Shown: piece after piece, positions 11,001 through 22,735 of the stretch
Position numbering within the stretch: the first letter of the stretch is position 1
Layout of the letters: each line of letters begins with the position of its first letter
Assembly: GCA_905221605.1 (NCBI GenBank)
Contig: CAJNDS010002095.1
Coordinates: 502,001-566,000 of the forward strand
DNA length: 64,000 nt
Direction of reading: 5' to 3'
DNA from: Symbiodinium natans
Lineage: Eukaryota > Sar > Dinophyceae > Suessiales > Symbiodiniaceae
The notes under the pieces: generated by a model
What the model saw: only the letters and a program-made list of their open reading frames with translations
Databases searched by the model: none
What the model was told of the DNA's origin: nothing
Translations under genes and position numbers: made by a program

Positions 11001-14000
11001 ACCTTAAACCCCCAAACCCTCAGCTAAGCTCCTGAGCCAGTGGCTCATCCGGGTCCTTCGCAGCCAGAGAGCACTGGCCCAGCAAGGACGCATCGCCAGA
11101 AAGGCGCTCTATGGAAGAGATAGGCTTTAGGGCTTAACTGAGGGTTAAGGGTTAGGGTTTAGGCTAGGTTCACGGGCTGAGTTGAGGAGCTTGGGGGTGT
11201 TCTTAGGCTTATAGGGTGGAGTGCTTAAGGTGTAGGGCTGGAGGTATAAACGTTCGGGCTGAGTTGGATACGTGTAGCAGCACCTAGAAGACTGTCAGGC
11301 GAGATTCAAGCCGTTGGTTCGGGGCTCTTGTGGCTTAGGGTTTAGGGCTAGGGCTTAGGAGTCACATGCAGCTCCGGAGTAGCTTTCTATGTACCTGCTG
11401 CTGCCAGGGCTCTCTTCATGTGGCCCAGGGAAGTCATGTGTCTTTGAGCCGGGGCGGAGAGAGCGCGCAAGCAGCGAGCACACGTTGACCCTTGGCTACT
11501 GCGACCCGCAAGGAATAGCCTCAGAATTGAAAACAAAAAAGGTTTAGGGTTTAGGGTTTAGGGTTTAGGATTTAGGGTGGGGTTTATACCCCATGGCAGC
11601 GTCGACGACATAGCTTTCGAAACGCAAAAAGGGCCCAAACGCATGGGGTTTCGGTTTCAAGGTCCCCCACAGGTTCCAGAGGATCACATATGCTGTAATT
11701 AGCCGCTGGGAAGACCGGAGTTGTGTGGAACCTGACATGCTGAACACGCTAAAGAACTTTCAACATCTCTTCCGTGCTTTCAGGCTTAGGAAGTTAAGGG
11801 CTTCGGGGTTCTAACACCCCCTAAACCCTAAACAATTAACCCGAAACCCCAAAACTGAAACCTCCACGCTCTAAAGCGATCCTGGGCCAGAGAAAGACAA
11901 GACAAGACACCCGGACTCCATGAGCCTCTAAAACCTTGAAGCCCTTACAAACAAAACTATAAGCCTTTCAGGGTTTGGGTTTTAGTGTTTATGGCCTTAC
12001 AGGGCTTATGGAGGTTGTAGGGTTTGTAGGGCTTAGGGCCTAGGGTTGCGGAGGAGAACGGCCACACCACCTACATCCTACACACAACCTAGGAAGCAAT
12101 AACTTTTTGTAAAGCAAGCACGGTGCTCCAGAGACCCCTGAGGACAAACACCTGCACCGAGTCGCCGATACTGGTTTGGGGTTTAAGGTTGGTTTAGGGC
12201 TTAGGGGGGTTTACTTGCTCCTAAAAACATGGATCTTCAAACCCTCTGACAAAACAAACCTATAAATAAGGCGCTCTTGAAGGCACAAAGAACCGAAGCC
12301 CTGTGCCTCATGCAAAGCCTAACTAAGCACCTGGTCGGCGGAAGGAGGGGGAATCGAGCCTCCAGCTTCTCCGGCGGGATCAGCCTCCGGTAGCCGGGAA
12401 GGGAGCCCCCAAAACCCGGTTTAGGGTTTAGGGCTCAGGGTTTGGGGTTTAGGGTTTGGGGTTTAGGGTTTGGGGTTTAGGGTTTAGGGTTTGGGGATCC
12501 CTGTTCGAACCCTGGAACCCAAAACCCTTAAATCCGTGAGCCTACAAGCCCAAATCCCGAACCCGAAACGGCTGGGTGGAGGGTCGGGGGTGCGGTTTTG
12601 CAGGTTTTTAGGGCTTCAACGCTTCGGGGAAGGAACAAAAGTCTACTGCTTCAGTCTTCCAGGGCACAACCTTCAGCATTCCCACCCTGAAGCCCTTGCA
12701 CTCTGTCCTTTCCAGCTCCCGAACTTTATAAAACCTAAACCCTAAACCCGACACCCTAAACTCAACCCAAAACCCGACACCCCAAGAACTGCCCTAGGGC
12801 AGGATTTTTCAGTGTCTTCCAGGCCACATGTCGCAACACAGCCCCAAAGCCCCATCACATGACTTCGAAGTTTTCTTAAGTCCGGACATTCTCCTCTTAG
12901 AAACATCCTCACAGGGTGTAGAGTGGAGGGGTCATAGTACTAGTAGGATCCTTTTGAAAGGAAACTTTCTCAGTTCCAGGATTTCTAAAAGTTTTGGGCT
13001 CACAGCTCGTGCGCTCTTGGGAAGAATCTCTTCTGCCCGAAAGCCGAAAGAGCAGCAATTGTTCACGGGTATTTTGGGTTCGGGCAAGCCCAGCGCAGCC
13101 TCTCCAGCACCACGAAGCCATTTGCCTGACAGAACACGCCGTCACTTCTGCGCATCATGGGCCGTCTTTGAGCAAGGCATCCCAAAAGGGACCATACATA
13201 CATACATGCATATATATATATATCTATCTATCTATCTCCAAATACATAAACATACGTGTGGTTGTAAATATTCATGTTTTGTATTGGTTGCTAGAACTGC
13301 ATGACCATGCTCCACAAGCAAGAGCTTGGGTTCAACGAATTGTCTGTAGGACGTAGGGGCTACATAGCGTTTTGGACTTTCGTCTAGGGGATGTGGCGTG
13401 TGTGTGTGTGTGTGTGTGGAGGATTTTGAATAGGCATTGTTCTGGGATTTGAGGTTCAAGAGACACCTTGGACAGAAACCCCTAAACCCTAAACCCTAAA
13501 CCCTAAACCCTAAACCCTAAACCCTAAACCCCAAACCCTAAACCCTAAACCTAGACCCCTAAACCCTAAAAGACTTCCAGGGGAACTGGAGCTTCGTCTT
13601 CTTGGGACTGCATATGCTACTTGCAGTTGACTCGTACTTTGTAGGACCTTCTTTAAAGGTTACGCCCTGAATACAAGGGATCATGTGCGCAATTGCCATG
13701 TTCCTAAATCTTGGGGAAGTTACGTGGTCCCTTAGAATGGGCCCTTAACCGGTGACCTCGGTTTTTACCCCTATACAACCCAAGGGCCCATACTTCAGAA
13801 CCCTTCTAAGGAGGTCAGGGACCATAGACAGGCCCATTGAAACTACCCTTCATAGCAGCCCGGTAACCATACTACAATGAGGGTACCCTCTTGTTGGTTG
13901 GTTACTTTATAAGGCAAGGGAACCCAGAAACAAAAAAGGGTAAAGGGTACCTGAACCCCTAAACCCTAAACCCTGAACGCTAAACCCTAAACCCTAAACC

Positions 14001-17000
14001 CTAAACCCTCATAGGACACTTCGGTTCACCAAAGCGGCCTTCAGCTCCGACAGCGCTGTCTCAAGGAGCTGCGCCCGGCCGGCGTCGTCTGGGGTTTGGG
14101 GTTTATGGTTTTGGGGTTTGGGGTTTGGGGTTTAGGGTTTAGGGTTTGGGGTTTGGGGTTTGGGGTTTTGGGGTTTCGGCTTGAAGGTGTAGAGTCGTGT
14201 AAGGTTCAGTGCATTTAGGGAGAACATCTCAAACCACTTGCTCGACCCTAAACTCTATCCAAACCCTGCACGCGAAAACATGTGAACCAAAAATGTAAAC
14301 CTTTAATAAACCCAACCCACAACAAAACCTCAAGCCCTACAAACTAAACCCCTGAACCCCTTTAAAAAATAGTCGGCCCGAATGCCTGCGTCGGCCCAAC
14401 CGCTGCAGGCAACGACGGGTGCTGCGGGCGTTGGCCGTCCATGCGGGTCGTACCTGACCAAAGGTCTGATAAGTCTAAGATGCTGGGAGGGTTCAGGGTC
14501 AAGGGTTTTGGGTTTGTTTTGGGGCCTCAAGGTTAGGGTATGCACTGCCGTTTGGCTTGCTTAAGGTGCTCGATATAAAGGTCTTGGATCGCTTTAACCA
14601 CAAGCCCTACTCAACCCTAAGCCCAAAACCCAAACCCCTGAGCCCAGCATTGAAACTTTCTGCCGGGCCAGCCCAGGGAAATACTCTTGATCTCCAAGCT
14701 TTCGGGGCCACCATACGGTTATATAATAGAGTATAGGGCTTCAGGGTTTAGAGGCTAAGCGGTTTAAACCCCACATCGCAGACCTCGAGCCCTTTCTTTG
14801 GGGTCAATTCTATATTTGGGCCCCTTGTTGGGCGGGGGGGAGGGGGGTCCTCTTCGCCAATCCGTGTATTCCTGCCGGGCACCAAAAGGAACCCCAACTT
14901 AGAACACCGTAAACCCTAAACCGTACACCCTCCCAACCCCTGTTTCGTCAACCCTCCTCACCATACCAAACCCAGAGCCCCTTAGTCGGGAATTCTGCTA
15001 GGGAGGTTAAGTTACCAGAATATGGAGAAAACATAATAAAGCCAAACGAGATGGTTTCCTTCTTGCTGTAGCTTTGTTTAAAATAAGTCTAAGTTCCTTC
15101 ACAGAAACACCTCCCCCCCAAACCTCAAACCCGAATCCTAAACCCGAAACCCCGAACCTACAGTAACCCTAAGCCCAAATGGCATGGCCGGGCACAGGAA
15201 CGTCCTGGAGTGTCCTTTGGGAGGCACCTCGGATTTCGGTGACACAGCGCGTCGCACATGACAGGTGCGCCGATTTGGGGTCTATAGAGTTTAGGGTACC
15301 CTAAACCCTAAACCCTAAACCCTAAACCCTAAACCCTAAACCCTAAACCCTAAACCCTAAACCGCCTAAACCCTCAACCCTAGTTGTAGGGCTCAGGGTG
15401 ATTGATGGTCCAAGAATGCCAGGCTCCGAGCTCAGGGCTCAAGGACCCACTGTTTTAAGGATTGGGGTTTAGGGCTTAGGGATTGGGATGTATTGTTTAG
15501 GGTTTAGGGCTTAGGGATGGGGATGTATTGTTTAGGGTTTAGGGTTTAGGGTTTAGGGTTCGGTTTAGGAACTTAAGTAACTTCAGGGTGGACCATTGCC
15601 CGAGACACTCCCTGTCTATCTGCAGAGAGGAGCAAACCGCGCGAACCGACGAACTGAACCGACGAACGACGCCCTAAACCCTAAACCCCTAAACCCTAAA
15701 CCCCTAAACCCTAAACCCTAAACCCTAAACCCTAAACCCTAAACCCTAAACCCTAAACCCTAAACCCACATAGACGTCACATAGAGGAAACCGAAGCGAG
15801 GAACCGAACCGTTCGCTATGAAACTGTAACCGAATCGACCCGAGCCCCTTGCTGTACTTAGTTGCTGAGTTCACACGTCAGCTCCTATAGGGGATTATAG
15901 TACCCAACAAGTGTAAATTGTGCTCACTCAGCTGCTAAGTCTAAGTTTTTTTTTTTTTTTTTTTTTGGGGGGGGGGGGGTTTGGGAGCTAGGGAAGGTTA
16001 AGCCCAGCAGCATACAGCGGCGGCTGCTCGGGCGTCGGAGGCGGCGGCACAGTGTGATGCCTCAGCTCTGTACCTAAATGAGGTTTAGGGTCTAGGGTCT
16101 AGGGTCTAGGGTCTAGGGTTTAGTTTAGAAAATGTGAAGGATGGCAGGGCTAGGCAGTCGGAGGAGATGGATCCCTACACCTGACATCCTAAACACGAGC
16201 TCTCTCAAAGCTGAAGTCGAACCTCAAACTCTGAAAGCTGCCGTTGCTGAAAACTTTGCGAAGGCCTAAAAACCCCAAACCCCAAACCCTGAGGATTCCT
16301 AAGCACGCATGGAACAGGTACTCTCGGGGTCCGTGTACGGAAAATGGGTTCAGGGCTTTTTAGGCTTTAGGGCTTGCGGTGTAGAGGATGACCCTGTGTG
16401 TAGTGACGTTGGGGCTCACATACGCCTCCTAGGGTCTAGAGTAAATCAAAAATGGGTGCCCCTTGTCGTATCACGGGGTTTACAAGGGATCCGGGCCCTG
16501 CCAACATGTCCATCCCAGAGGTCCCTTGCAGTGACGTGCTTCGAGCCCCCCAAGCACGACAGTTTTACTCGACCCTAAGGAAGAAAATGGGGTACCCTTT
16601 TTGGTTGAAAGGGGCTAAGAAGGGAACCCAAACCCTAAATGAACGGAATAGCACCTTACTCTGGGTCCTAGATAAGAGTACCCTATGGAACCAAGACCAT
16701 GAACCCTAAACCGGGTGGTGTGTTTGGGGGCCCTACACAAGTTTAAAACTTCTATGGCTACATGGGGCTAAAATGTGGGGAATGGGGCCCTAGAACTTCC
16801 AAATCAACCCCAGGAAAAGCGTCGGAAGCTGCCTAAACCCTAAACCCTAAACTCAGGTACCTTGAACCCTTAAGGTTGTACCCTTGGGGTTTAGGGACCC
16901 TTTTTAAGGATCCTTAGGGTAGTATAAGAGCCACATTAGGAGTATATTAAGGGGAGCCTTTAGGGGTACAACCTTAGGGGTACACGTCTGAATCACTTGG

Positions 17001-17201
17001 CAACCCCTAAACCCTAGACCCTAGACCCTAAACCCTAAACCCTAAACCCTAAACCCTTTGGGTCAAGGCTGAGTGCAGGGCCGTCCGTTTTTCACGTCTT
17101 TGAGCAACGAGAGCAGCTCGTCCCGGGGTAGGGTGCGACCTCTGGAGACTGCGTAGGGTTTAGGGTTTAGGGTTTAGGGTTTAGGGTTTAGGGTTTAGGG
17201 T

Positions 17202-17233
<32 letters not shown>

Positions 17234-20200
17234 GGTTTAGGGTTTAGGGTTTGGGGTTTAGGGTTTAGGGTTAGGGTTTCAGGTGATTCTCTCATTGGGG
17301 GGTCCCTTGTGGGAGTCCTCTCTTGCGGAGCCTCATAGAAGTATAGGGCACCCAATTAAGGGCCCATAGCTTGAAGAATCCTCAAGAGGGAATAACGGAA
17401 CACCACGTAGCAACCCAAAAGGGAGCCGAATTCGTTCAGCAAGACGTCTGAGTCTGTAGCCGTTTAGAATTTAGAAGGGCTGAGCTCGGACAGAATGAGG
17501 CCAAAAACCCCTAGTTGTCACCGGTTGAGGGTTGAGGGTCGCCCGGCCGGCACGCAGGAAGTGTAGAGTTCCGGATGTGTACTAAATCCGCAGATGACCG
17601 AGGTACAGGCAAAGTTGGCCAACTTCCTGGCCAGCAGAACAGGTTTACAGCTCCCTATAGGGATCTAAGGGTTTGGGGCTCAGGGCTTAGAACTTGGGTT
17701 AGGTTAGGGTCAGGTGTTCATGGCTAGGGGTGTTAGGGGTCTGGTCTTCAGTGCCTGAGCTGCAACTTACTTCGCACAGGCGCGCCTTGCGAGCAAGTCA
17801 TCTAGGATGCTTGCACGGAAGACTGGAGGAAGAGTTTTACCGTCTGGCAGCTTCGCAAACCCTAGCCCCCGCCAACAACAAATGTAACCCGAAACCCTAT
17901 GTAGATAGCCTGCTGAATACAAGTAGAAGTAGAAAAGGCCCAAACCTCAAGTTATTTGCTTCAGCTCTACTTAGTGTATAAGTGCCCATGTACCCATATA
18001 TTGTACTTGGACCCTAAAACTACTAGACTCTTAAGTGGTAGGATACTGAAAGAACAGCTACAGATCTCTAAACAGTCAAAAGGGGTATGTATACACATAT
18101 ATATACATACATACATGTAAGCCCCTTATGAGACTTCGAAAAGGGAAGCTACCTGAAATCGCACTGGACCAAACCCCAAAAGCCCAAACCCAGCAATTGA
18201 AGCTTCGAAGCTCCAATGACCACCGAAGCCAAAGCCCTGCCAACCCTGATCCCCCTGACCCTCGACACCTGCTACTCCCGCATCCCATAAGAACCCACTA
18301 AACCCTGCGATGCCCTCAGCCCTATCACACCCCGAACGCCCTAAGCTACACCTAAACCCCAAACCCCAAACCCCAAACCCTAAACCCTAAACCCCAAACC
18401 CTAAACCCCCCCCCCATCCAACCTCGACGAGGCGCAGGGACGCCTGGTCATCCACGCAGGGGCCCTTAAACACGACTAGACCCAAGAGTAACCTAGGAAA
18501 AGGGGTTAGGGTTTAGGGATTTAGGGTTTAGGGTTTAGGGATTTAGGATTTAGGGTTTAGGGTTTAGGGTTTAGGGATTTCGGGATTTAGGGTTTAGGGT
18601 TTGGGGTGACCCAATGGTAACCTAGGACCTAGGAATGAAAAAAAGGAGTGCCTTTTTTGGTTTAAAGGGGCTTGTAAGGAAATCCAAACCCTAAGAAAAG
18701 GGAATAAGGGCCTGCTCTTGGGTCCTAGACTAGACTGTGTGTCTGATTAAGTTTTGTCGGGGCTTATGCTGAAGGTTTGAGGTTTGCATGGGGGGGCCTG
18801 TTGAGCCCCGACCCCAATACCAAAAGAAGGCCAAAAACCCTGGTCTGTACTTGGTTTGGGTAGTTTGGGCAGGGGGAAGGGGAGGGGAGGGGGGGGGGGG
18901 GTCGGTAGAAGATTTCAACGCAGGGTGTGCTGTTTGAGCCTCTTACTTGTCCAGTTTCCTAAGGGAACTGCCTGCTACACGACCCCAAGAAAGGATGAAA
19001 TCACTAACAGCAAGATTGCCTGACAGTGAGAGGCGCCTCCGATACATCAATTTAAAAACCAAACCTTGAAACCTTTTCAAGCCCTGCAAACAACTAAGCC
19101 GGAACGCCCACTCAATTTACCTACAGTTTAGTAGTAACCACCCTTCATTCATAAAACTGTAGGTGAAGAGGGTCCCAGGTAAACCTCCCAGCCAGACACC
19201 AATGTTCTGACACATCCCTCAGGCGAGTCTGCCGGGACCAGGAAGAAGTACATGTAATCGCAGTAAGACACGAAGACTAAACAACAACAAACAGCAGAAC
19301 ATAAATACACGACATCAACACGCAGGACGGCACCTTATACAAAAAACACAAACAAACAGATTCGAGCCCGCAAGGACGCAATGATCCTGCCCTGTCTGTA
19401 AAGTGCTTATGTTTATGTGGTCTTCTGGGCCCCCTAATAACTACAAGGGGCAAACTGAGTAGATGAGGCCTCCCAGGCGACAGGCATGGCAGAACGCGTG
19501 GCGGCCCTGGTGCTGATGTGTACAGGGAAAGCAAAAACTTCGCCTTAATTGAGGAAGAGCCCTTAAACCCTAAACCCTAAACCCTGAGCCCTTAAACCCT
19601 AAGCCCTAAGCCCTCAACCCTTAGACTGCACAGAGGCACTTCGAATGAACCAAAGGCATGTTCTATTAAGGAAACTCTATAGGGAGCCCCACTCTTATGA
19701 ATTAATGGCATACACCTCAAGTTAGAACCCTAAGCCCTACACCCCGTGCTTGGCATATTGCTTGTTGCAAGGATTCAGGGCTAGGTTTGAGGGTTTACCT
19801 GTGACTCCCAAAACCTGCAAAGTAGCAGGGATAACCCCCCCCCCCCCCCCCTGGCCCTACAAAACAGTGGTTGTACAACCCCCTACATGTAGGGCACAAC
19901 CCCCACAAAATTGTAGTCACATGGAGCCCCAAGTAGGACTAAGTAGGATTCAGGGCTAGGCTTAGGTGTTGGGGTTGCTAGTTCCCCTTATACTAACTCC
20001 TTAATAGGGATTTTTGGTACCCCCCCCCCCCCCCCAATATAATCCCGATTAAGGACTGCCAGCAGAACGGGGAACATCCCAAGCTGAGGGTGTTGAGGGT
20101 TGCTTGTTACCAGGACTTGCGATTCTGGGATGGCTGGGCTCAAGATTTGGGCTCAGCTTTAAGTTCTTTAAGTTGACCTACAGGAAAGGTTCAGGGTTTA

Positions 20201-22146
20201 GGGTGTCGGGTTTGTGCTAAACCCTAAACCCCTAAAACTCTAAGAGGTCGGAAAAGTTAGGATATTCGAGCCCTCAGCCCAACCCAGGCAACGCGGGTCC
20301 CAGGTCTACGGCTTCACGCCCTAAACCCTAAACCCTAAACCCTAAACCCTAAACCCTAAACCCTAAACCCTAAACCCTGAACCTTAGGTCGGCCTCCTTC
20401 GCGCCACAGCAGCTGCGGCAGCGACACCTCGCTGCCCAGCATGCGCGAAAAAGCCCTCCCCATGTCTCTTCTAGCTGAGGAGTGCATCTGGTGTTTGGAG
20501 TTGAGGGTTTAGGGTTTGTGGTGTTAGGGTTCAGGTTTGAGGGTGTAGTGCAAGGGTTTCAGGGTTGAGGATGTCGGGTAGAATAACCAGAAGAAGACCA
20601 GGAAATCCACCGTATAGGGGGTTCACAGAACATGTCCTCTTTCTAGACGGCTTGCTTGTCTTGGGAATTTCGGTGTTGGCAGCCCCAGACTTGCTGAAGA
20701 CCCAAACCAAAACCCAAAAACTTAGGGTTTAGGGTTTAGGGTTTAGGGTTTAGGGTTTAGGGTTTAGGGGAAGTAGTTTTCGAAGCAGTACCTGGACCCC
20801 ATGGGAGAGGCTTTAGGGGTTGCCGCGGTGGCTGGGCGTGGTTTACGGTCTTTGAGGGGTTCAACCTGACCTTCCCACCCACCACCACCCCCCCCCCACC
20901 CCCAAGTACCCTTTCAGCTGCCCGAAGTAAAGCCGCCACCTTTAGAGCCTTCTTAGGGTGCAGGTAGGATTTGGGCTTTGGGTTCAGGCTTGAGGCTTAG
21001 GCGTTATATGCTTCTCTGCTTCTGCACCAGGCCTGGGATCATCGTAGCTGCGCCCTTCGCAATGAGCCCTGGAACAGCGGAGACATTCAACAGAAAGTTT
21101 CCGTGAGGGGTAACCAAGCTGTGGCTATATCTAGCTCATACCAGTAGATCGTCTATCTTGCAACTTATGATTTAAAACCCCGCTTGGGGTACTTCTACAT
21201 ACATGCATTTATACTGCTAAAATCTGCATGTGGCAGGAACCTCGACGTACAATTTGACGTTTCCATTGTGTTGCTGTACATGCCCAGTATTCCCGGTGGC
21301 CGATGTGGAGATTCCACATGCAACAAAACAGGCCAAGCTTCAATCTACTTCTTGATAGGAAAGTAAAAAGCAGGACAAACCCCTTCTAGTCCTCAACAAG
21401 AACAGGAAATCACAAGCTCTTCTGCTTCCGTACAAGGAAATGAAGGACACCGTCATGGGGCATGAAAGAGCATGACCAAGATGCTCAGTATGAACTCTCT
21501 TCGTCATACTCGCTTATCGGACGGTCCTGTGCGGCTGTGAGCAAGCAAACGCACCAAGAGACACATTGCCCGATACTCTCAGCTACCACCTATACCATCA
21601 AACATACGTACCTCTAGGATTCCCGCACACTCGACTTTACGATCGATTCAGATGCCTAAGCAACATCCTAAGCAACAAACAACTCTCGAAACCTGGGGAT
21701 GAAATTTCATTGATTCCCAGAAACTAGCTTCCCCAGCAACCCAAGAATTCTCCTGGGCATCTTTTTTTCACTTCATGGGGTCCATAAGAGGTCCTAACTC
21801 CAAGATCCTAACTCCAGAGGAGATAAGGCTAGCTAGTAGTACGGCGCAGGAGAGAAATATGACAACCTGAAGAGACACCCAAAAACCTTGGTTAGCAGGT
21901 TTAGGGTTCAGGGGTTTAGGGTTTACAGGGTTTACCCGGGCCCCCGAAACCTCCAAGGTATGTGAACATATCGCCCGAAGCCATAAGAAGGACAATTTCG
22001 CACCTTGGGGGGTTTAGGGTTTAGGGTTTAGGTTTCAGGGTTCAGGGTTTAGGATCCAGGGGTTCACGCGCACCTCGCTGTCGCTCCGCCGCTAGCACGT
22101 CGGGAGCCGCCCGGCGCGGCTCAAGGATGCCTCGCCGCAGCGGAAG
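2020..22146 (-). CDS. Putative multi-exon gene of unknown function, helical/coiled protein
   Basis: I read a minus-strand chain of GC-rich islands as exons: 22074-22146, 20383-20465, 18423-18443, 17589-17626, 17096-17141, 14030-14068, 12367-12384, 11032-11073, 10413-10460, 8730-8753, 7934-7998, 7076-7125, 3970-4043, 3780-3837 and 2020-2075 (TAA at 2020-2022). Each has an AG acceptor and a GT, GC or GA donor, and consecutive phases agree. The deduced protein is rich in Leu, Arg and Glu, with segments such as DELLSLLKD, ETALSELKAAL, SEEVDVDDLQEE and RLRQRLETLA that look helical or coiled-coil. I recognise no family. The 5' end is not found. The islands are also largely open on the plus strand, so strand choice rests on residue composition, acceptor tracts and phase agreement. 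Further exons (for example 15.2 and 16.0 kb) may be missing. Confidence 0.5.
3066..3230. mobile_element. MITE family I copy
   Basis: Ends TACTTGGAGGTTCATGGTAC and GTACCATGAACCT form an inverted repeat; the centre carries the ATAGAT hexamer array instead of the usual GTACAGTTATAA text. Related copies are at 35326, 36712, 40084, 55341 and 59193. Confidence 0.75.
3780..4043 (-). CDS. Exon pair with a telomere-like intron (left gene)
   Basis: Exon 3970-4043 (acceptor GGGTCAG|GTTTTGG, donor GAA|GTTTGGGG) encodes TALLRVTQEATEREYGEG; exon 3780-3837 (acceptor CCCTTCACAG|CTTGCG after a C-rich tract, GA donor GCAG|GAGCTGGG) encodes LAWLLARLRQRLETLA. Phases join exactly. The 132-nt intron between them begins GTTTGGGGTTTAGGG and ends after CCCTAAATCC, a compact example of the inverted telomeric intron ends. 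Confidence 0.55.
4862..5066 (+). repeat. T-run/GC minisatellite, first locus
   Basis: About six copies of a ~29-bp unit: a run of 8-11 T, then GCTGCGGGTGCGGGGGCGCG. Frames through it are repeats of FFFCCGCGG type and are not taken as genes. The same unit returns at 6557-6925. Confidence 0.9.
5068..5935 (+). repeat. AT-rich degenerate tandem array
   Basis: Irregular ~25-35-bp periods built on GAAAACCTCTATTTTCTCTA with variable spacing. A segment with GAGGAAGACATGAGAGAGGAATACATGA occurs twice (near 5310 and 5695). Base composition differs sharply from everything around it. No gene is seen. Confidence 0.8.
5940..6480 (+). repeat. ~105-bp tandem repeat with GC palindrome
   Basis: About five units, each with TTGGGGGGGGCGCAGCCCCCC (an almost perfect G/C stem around CGCAG), then TTTGCAAACACAATGCTCGC and GGATTCATATGCTTTGAAGC. 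Unit starts are near 5944, 6052, 6160, 6256 and 6365. The stem could form a strong hairpin. Open frames on both strands here are repeat artefacts. Confidence 0.88.
6540..6960 (+). repeat. T-run/GC minisatellite, second locus
   Basis: The unit of the 4.86-kb locus recurs about eight times, interrupted three times by a longer module with GACACGCGCCAGGTCACTC followed by ACCTGGGG and G-rich sequence. This gives a two-level repeat: units within a ~120-bp higher-order period. Confidence 0.88.
7934..7998 (-). CDS. Exon-like island (left gene)
   Basis: CTTCAAAG|GCATTC to TTGAG|GAGGAG. It encodes FLGGDPRGRMLSIEGTFGGL. The 24-nt island at 8730-8753 (QAEEQVRL) precedes it in transcript order, with phase 0 on both sides. 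Confidence 0.5.
11032..11073 (-). CDS. Exon-like island (left gene)
   Basis: GGGCCAG|TGCTCT to CTCAG|GAGCTTAG (GA donor) encodes CSLAAKDPDEPLAQ, which reads on in phase into the acidic island at 10413-10460 (GMSEEVDVDDLQEE). The plus strand is also open here, so the strand is not certain. Confidence 0.45.
17589..17626 (-). CDS. Exon-like island (left gene)
   Basis: CTGGCCAG|GAAGTT opens the frame EVGQLCLYLGHL; a GA donor (CG|GATTTAG) gives the phase required by the next island at 17096-17141, which encodes GRTLPRDELLSLLKD before GTGAAA. A GC donor near 17082 is an alternative end for the latter. Confidence 0.45.
20383..20465 (-). CDS. Exon-like island (left gene)
   Basis: Starts after GAAGAG|AC and ends at AAG|GTTCAGGG, where the donor runs into GTTCAGGGTTTAGGG. 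It encodes SRMLGSEVSLPQLLWREG. Its 2-nt entry phase matches the 1-nt exit of the 22.1-kb island. Confidence 0.55.
22074..22146 (-). CDS. Exon-like island (left gene)
   Basis: Acceptor ACGGAG|CTTCCG and canonical donor CGAG|GTGCGC frame 24 codons plus one base; the peptide contains LPLRRGILEPRR and DVLAAERQR. TTTAGGG-type repeats flank it on both sides. Confidence 0.5.
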
Positions 22147-22559
22147 CTCCGTGACGGTTTAGGGTTTAGGGTTTCGGGTGTTTAGGGTGTAGGGTTTGGG
22201 GTTTAGGGTTTTCGCAGCGGAAATTTCGGTAGGGTTTAGGGCTTAGGGTCAAGGGCTCAGGTTTTAGGGCTTAGGGTTTAGGCTTACCGTACTAGGTAGA
22301 AGAAAAAGGGACACAAGGAAGTTGGCAGCCTATATAGCCCTATGTAGTTCCTTTGCCAGGTTCCTCACTCCTCGCTGGATTTAGTTTGGCCACTTCGAAA
22401 AACAGAAACGGGCACACTGTGTGCCCCAAAGGCAGAACCCTGCAAACCATCAAATCCCCGATCCTAAACAAGATACCCCGAAGCCGCAAAACAACCTTAA
22501 ACCCGAATCCGTTACACTAAGAACCTAAGACCCTGAAACCACAAACAGCACGAAAACTG

Positions 22560-22735
22560 ACAATGTGCAGGCCTTAAAAATTCGAATAGGGATTTGGAGG
22601 GCGATGATTGTAGAATCATTTGTAATTATTCCGCCAATAAATTGAACAGTTGGGGGGCGATTATCGCATAATTCTAAAGGTACCTTACGGAAATACTAGT
22701 AGTAATTGTTCCGACCCCCATATTACAGAGAGAGC
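22560..22735. mobile_element. MITE-like element, ATATAGGGG family
   Basis: Shares GAATAGGG, a G-rich stretch, ACGGAAATACTAGTAGTAA-like sequence and a TTCCGACCCCYATATTA end with a second copy at 36379-36486. In the second copy the ends form an imperfect inverted repeat based on ATATAGGGGYCKGAA. Confidence 0.6.

Larger units (their letters stand above)
7020..22210. repeat. Telomere-type repeat blocks, left gene introns
   Basis: C-orientation: 7020-7066, 7335-7368, 7585-7655, 8667-8700, 9517-9612, 10070-10122, 13481-13570, 13959-14008, 15298-15375, 15672-15769, 17011-17057, 18352-18410, 19563-19620, 20317-20382. G-orientation: 7148-7330, 7463-7520, 8008-8046, 8785-8900, 9790-9960 (many GGGATTTA variants), 10333-10400, 11541-11577, 12418-12496, 14090-14176, 15459-15565, 16082-16125, 17155-17280 (with TTGAGGG variants), 18505-18606, 20722-20769, 22012-22060, 22155-22210. 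Most exon-like islands of this region sit in a gap between a C block on the left and a G block on the right. Confidence 0.93.
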
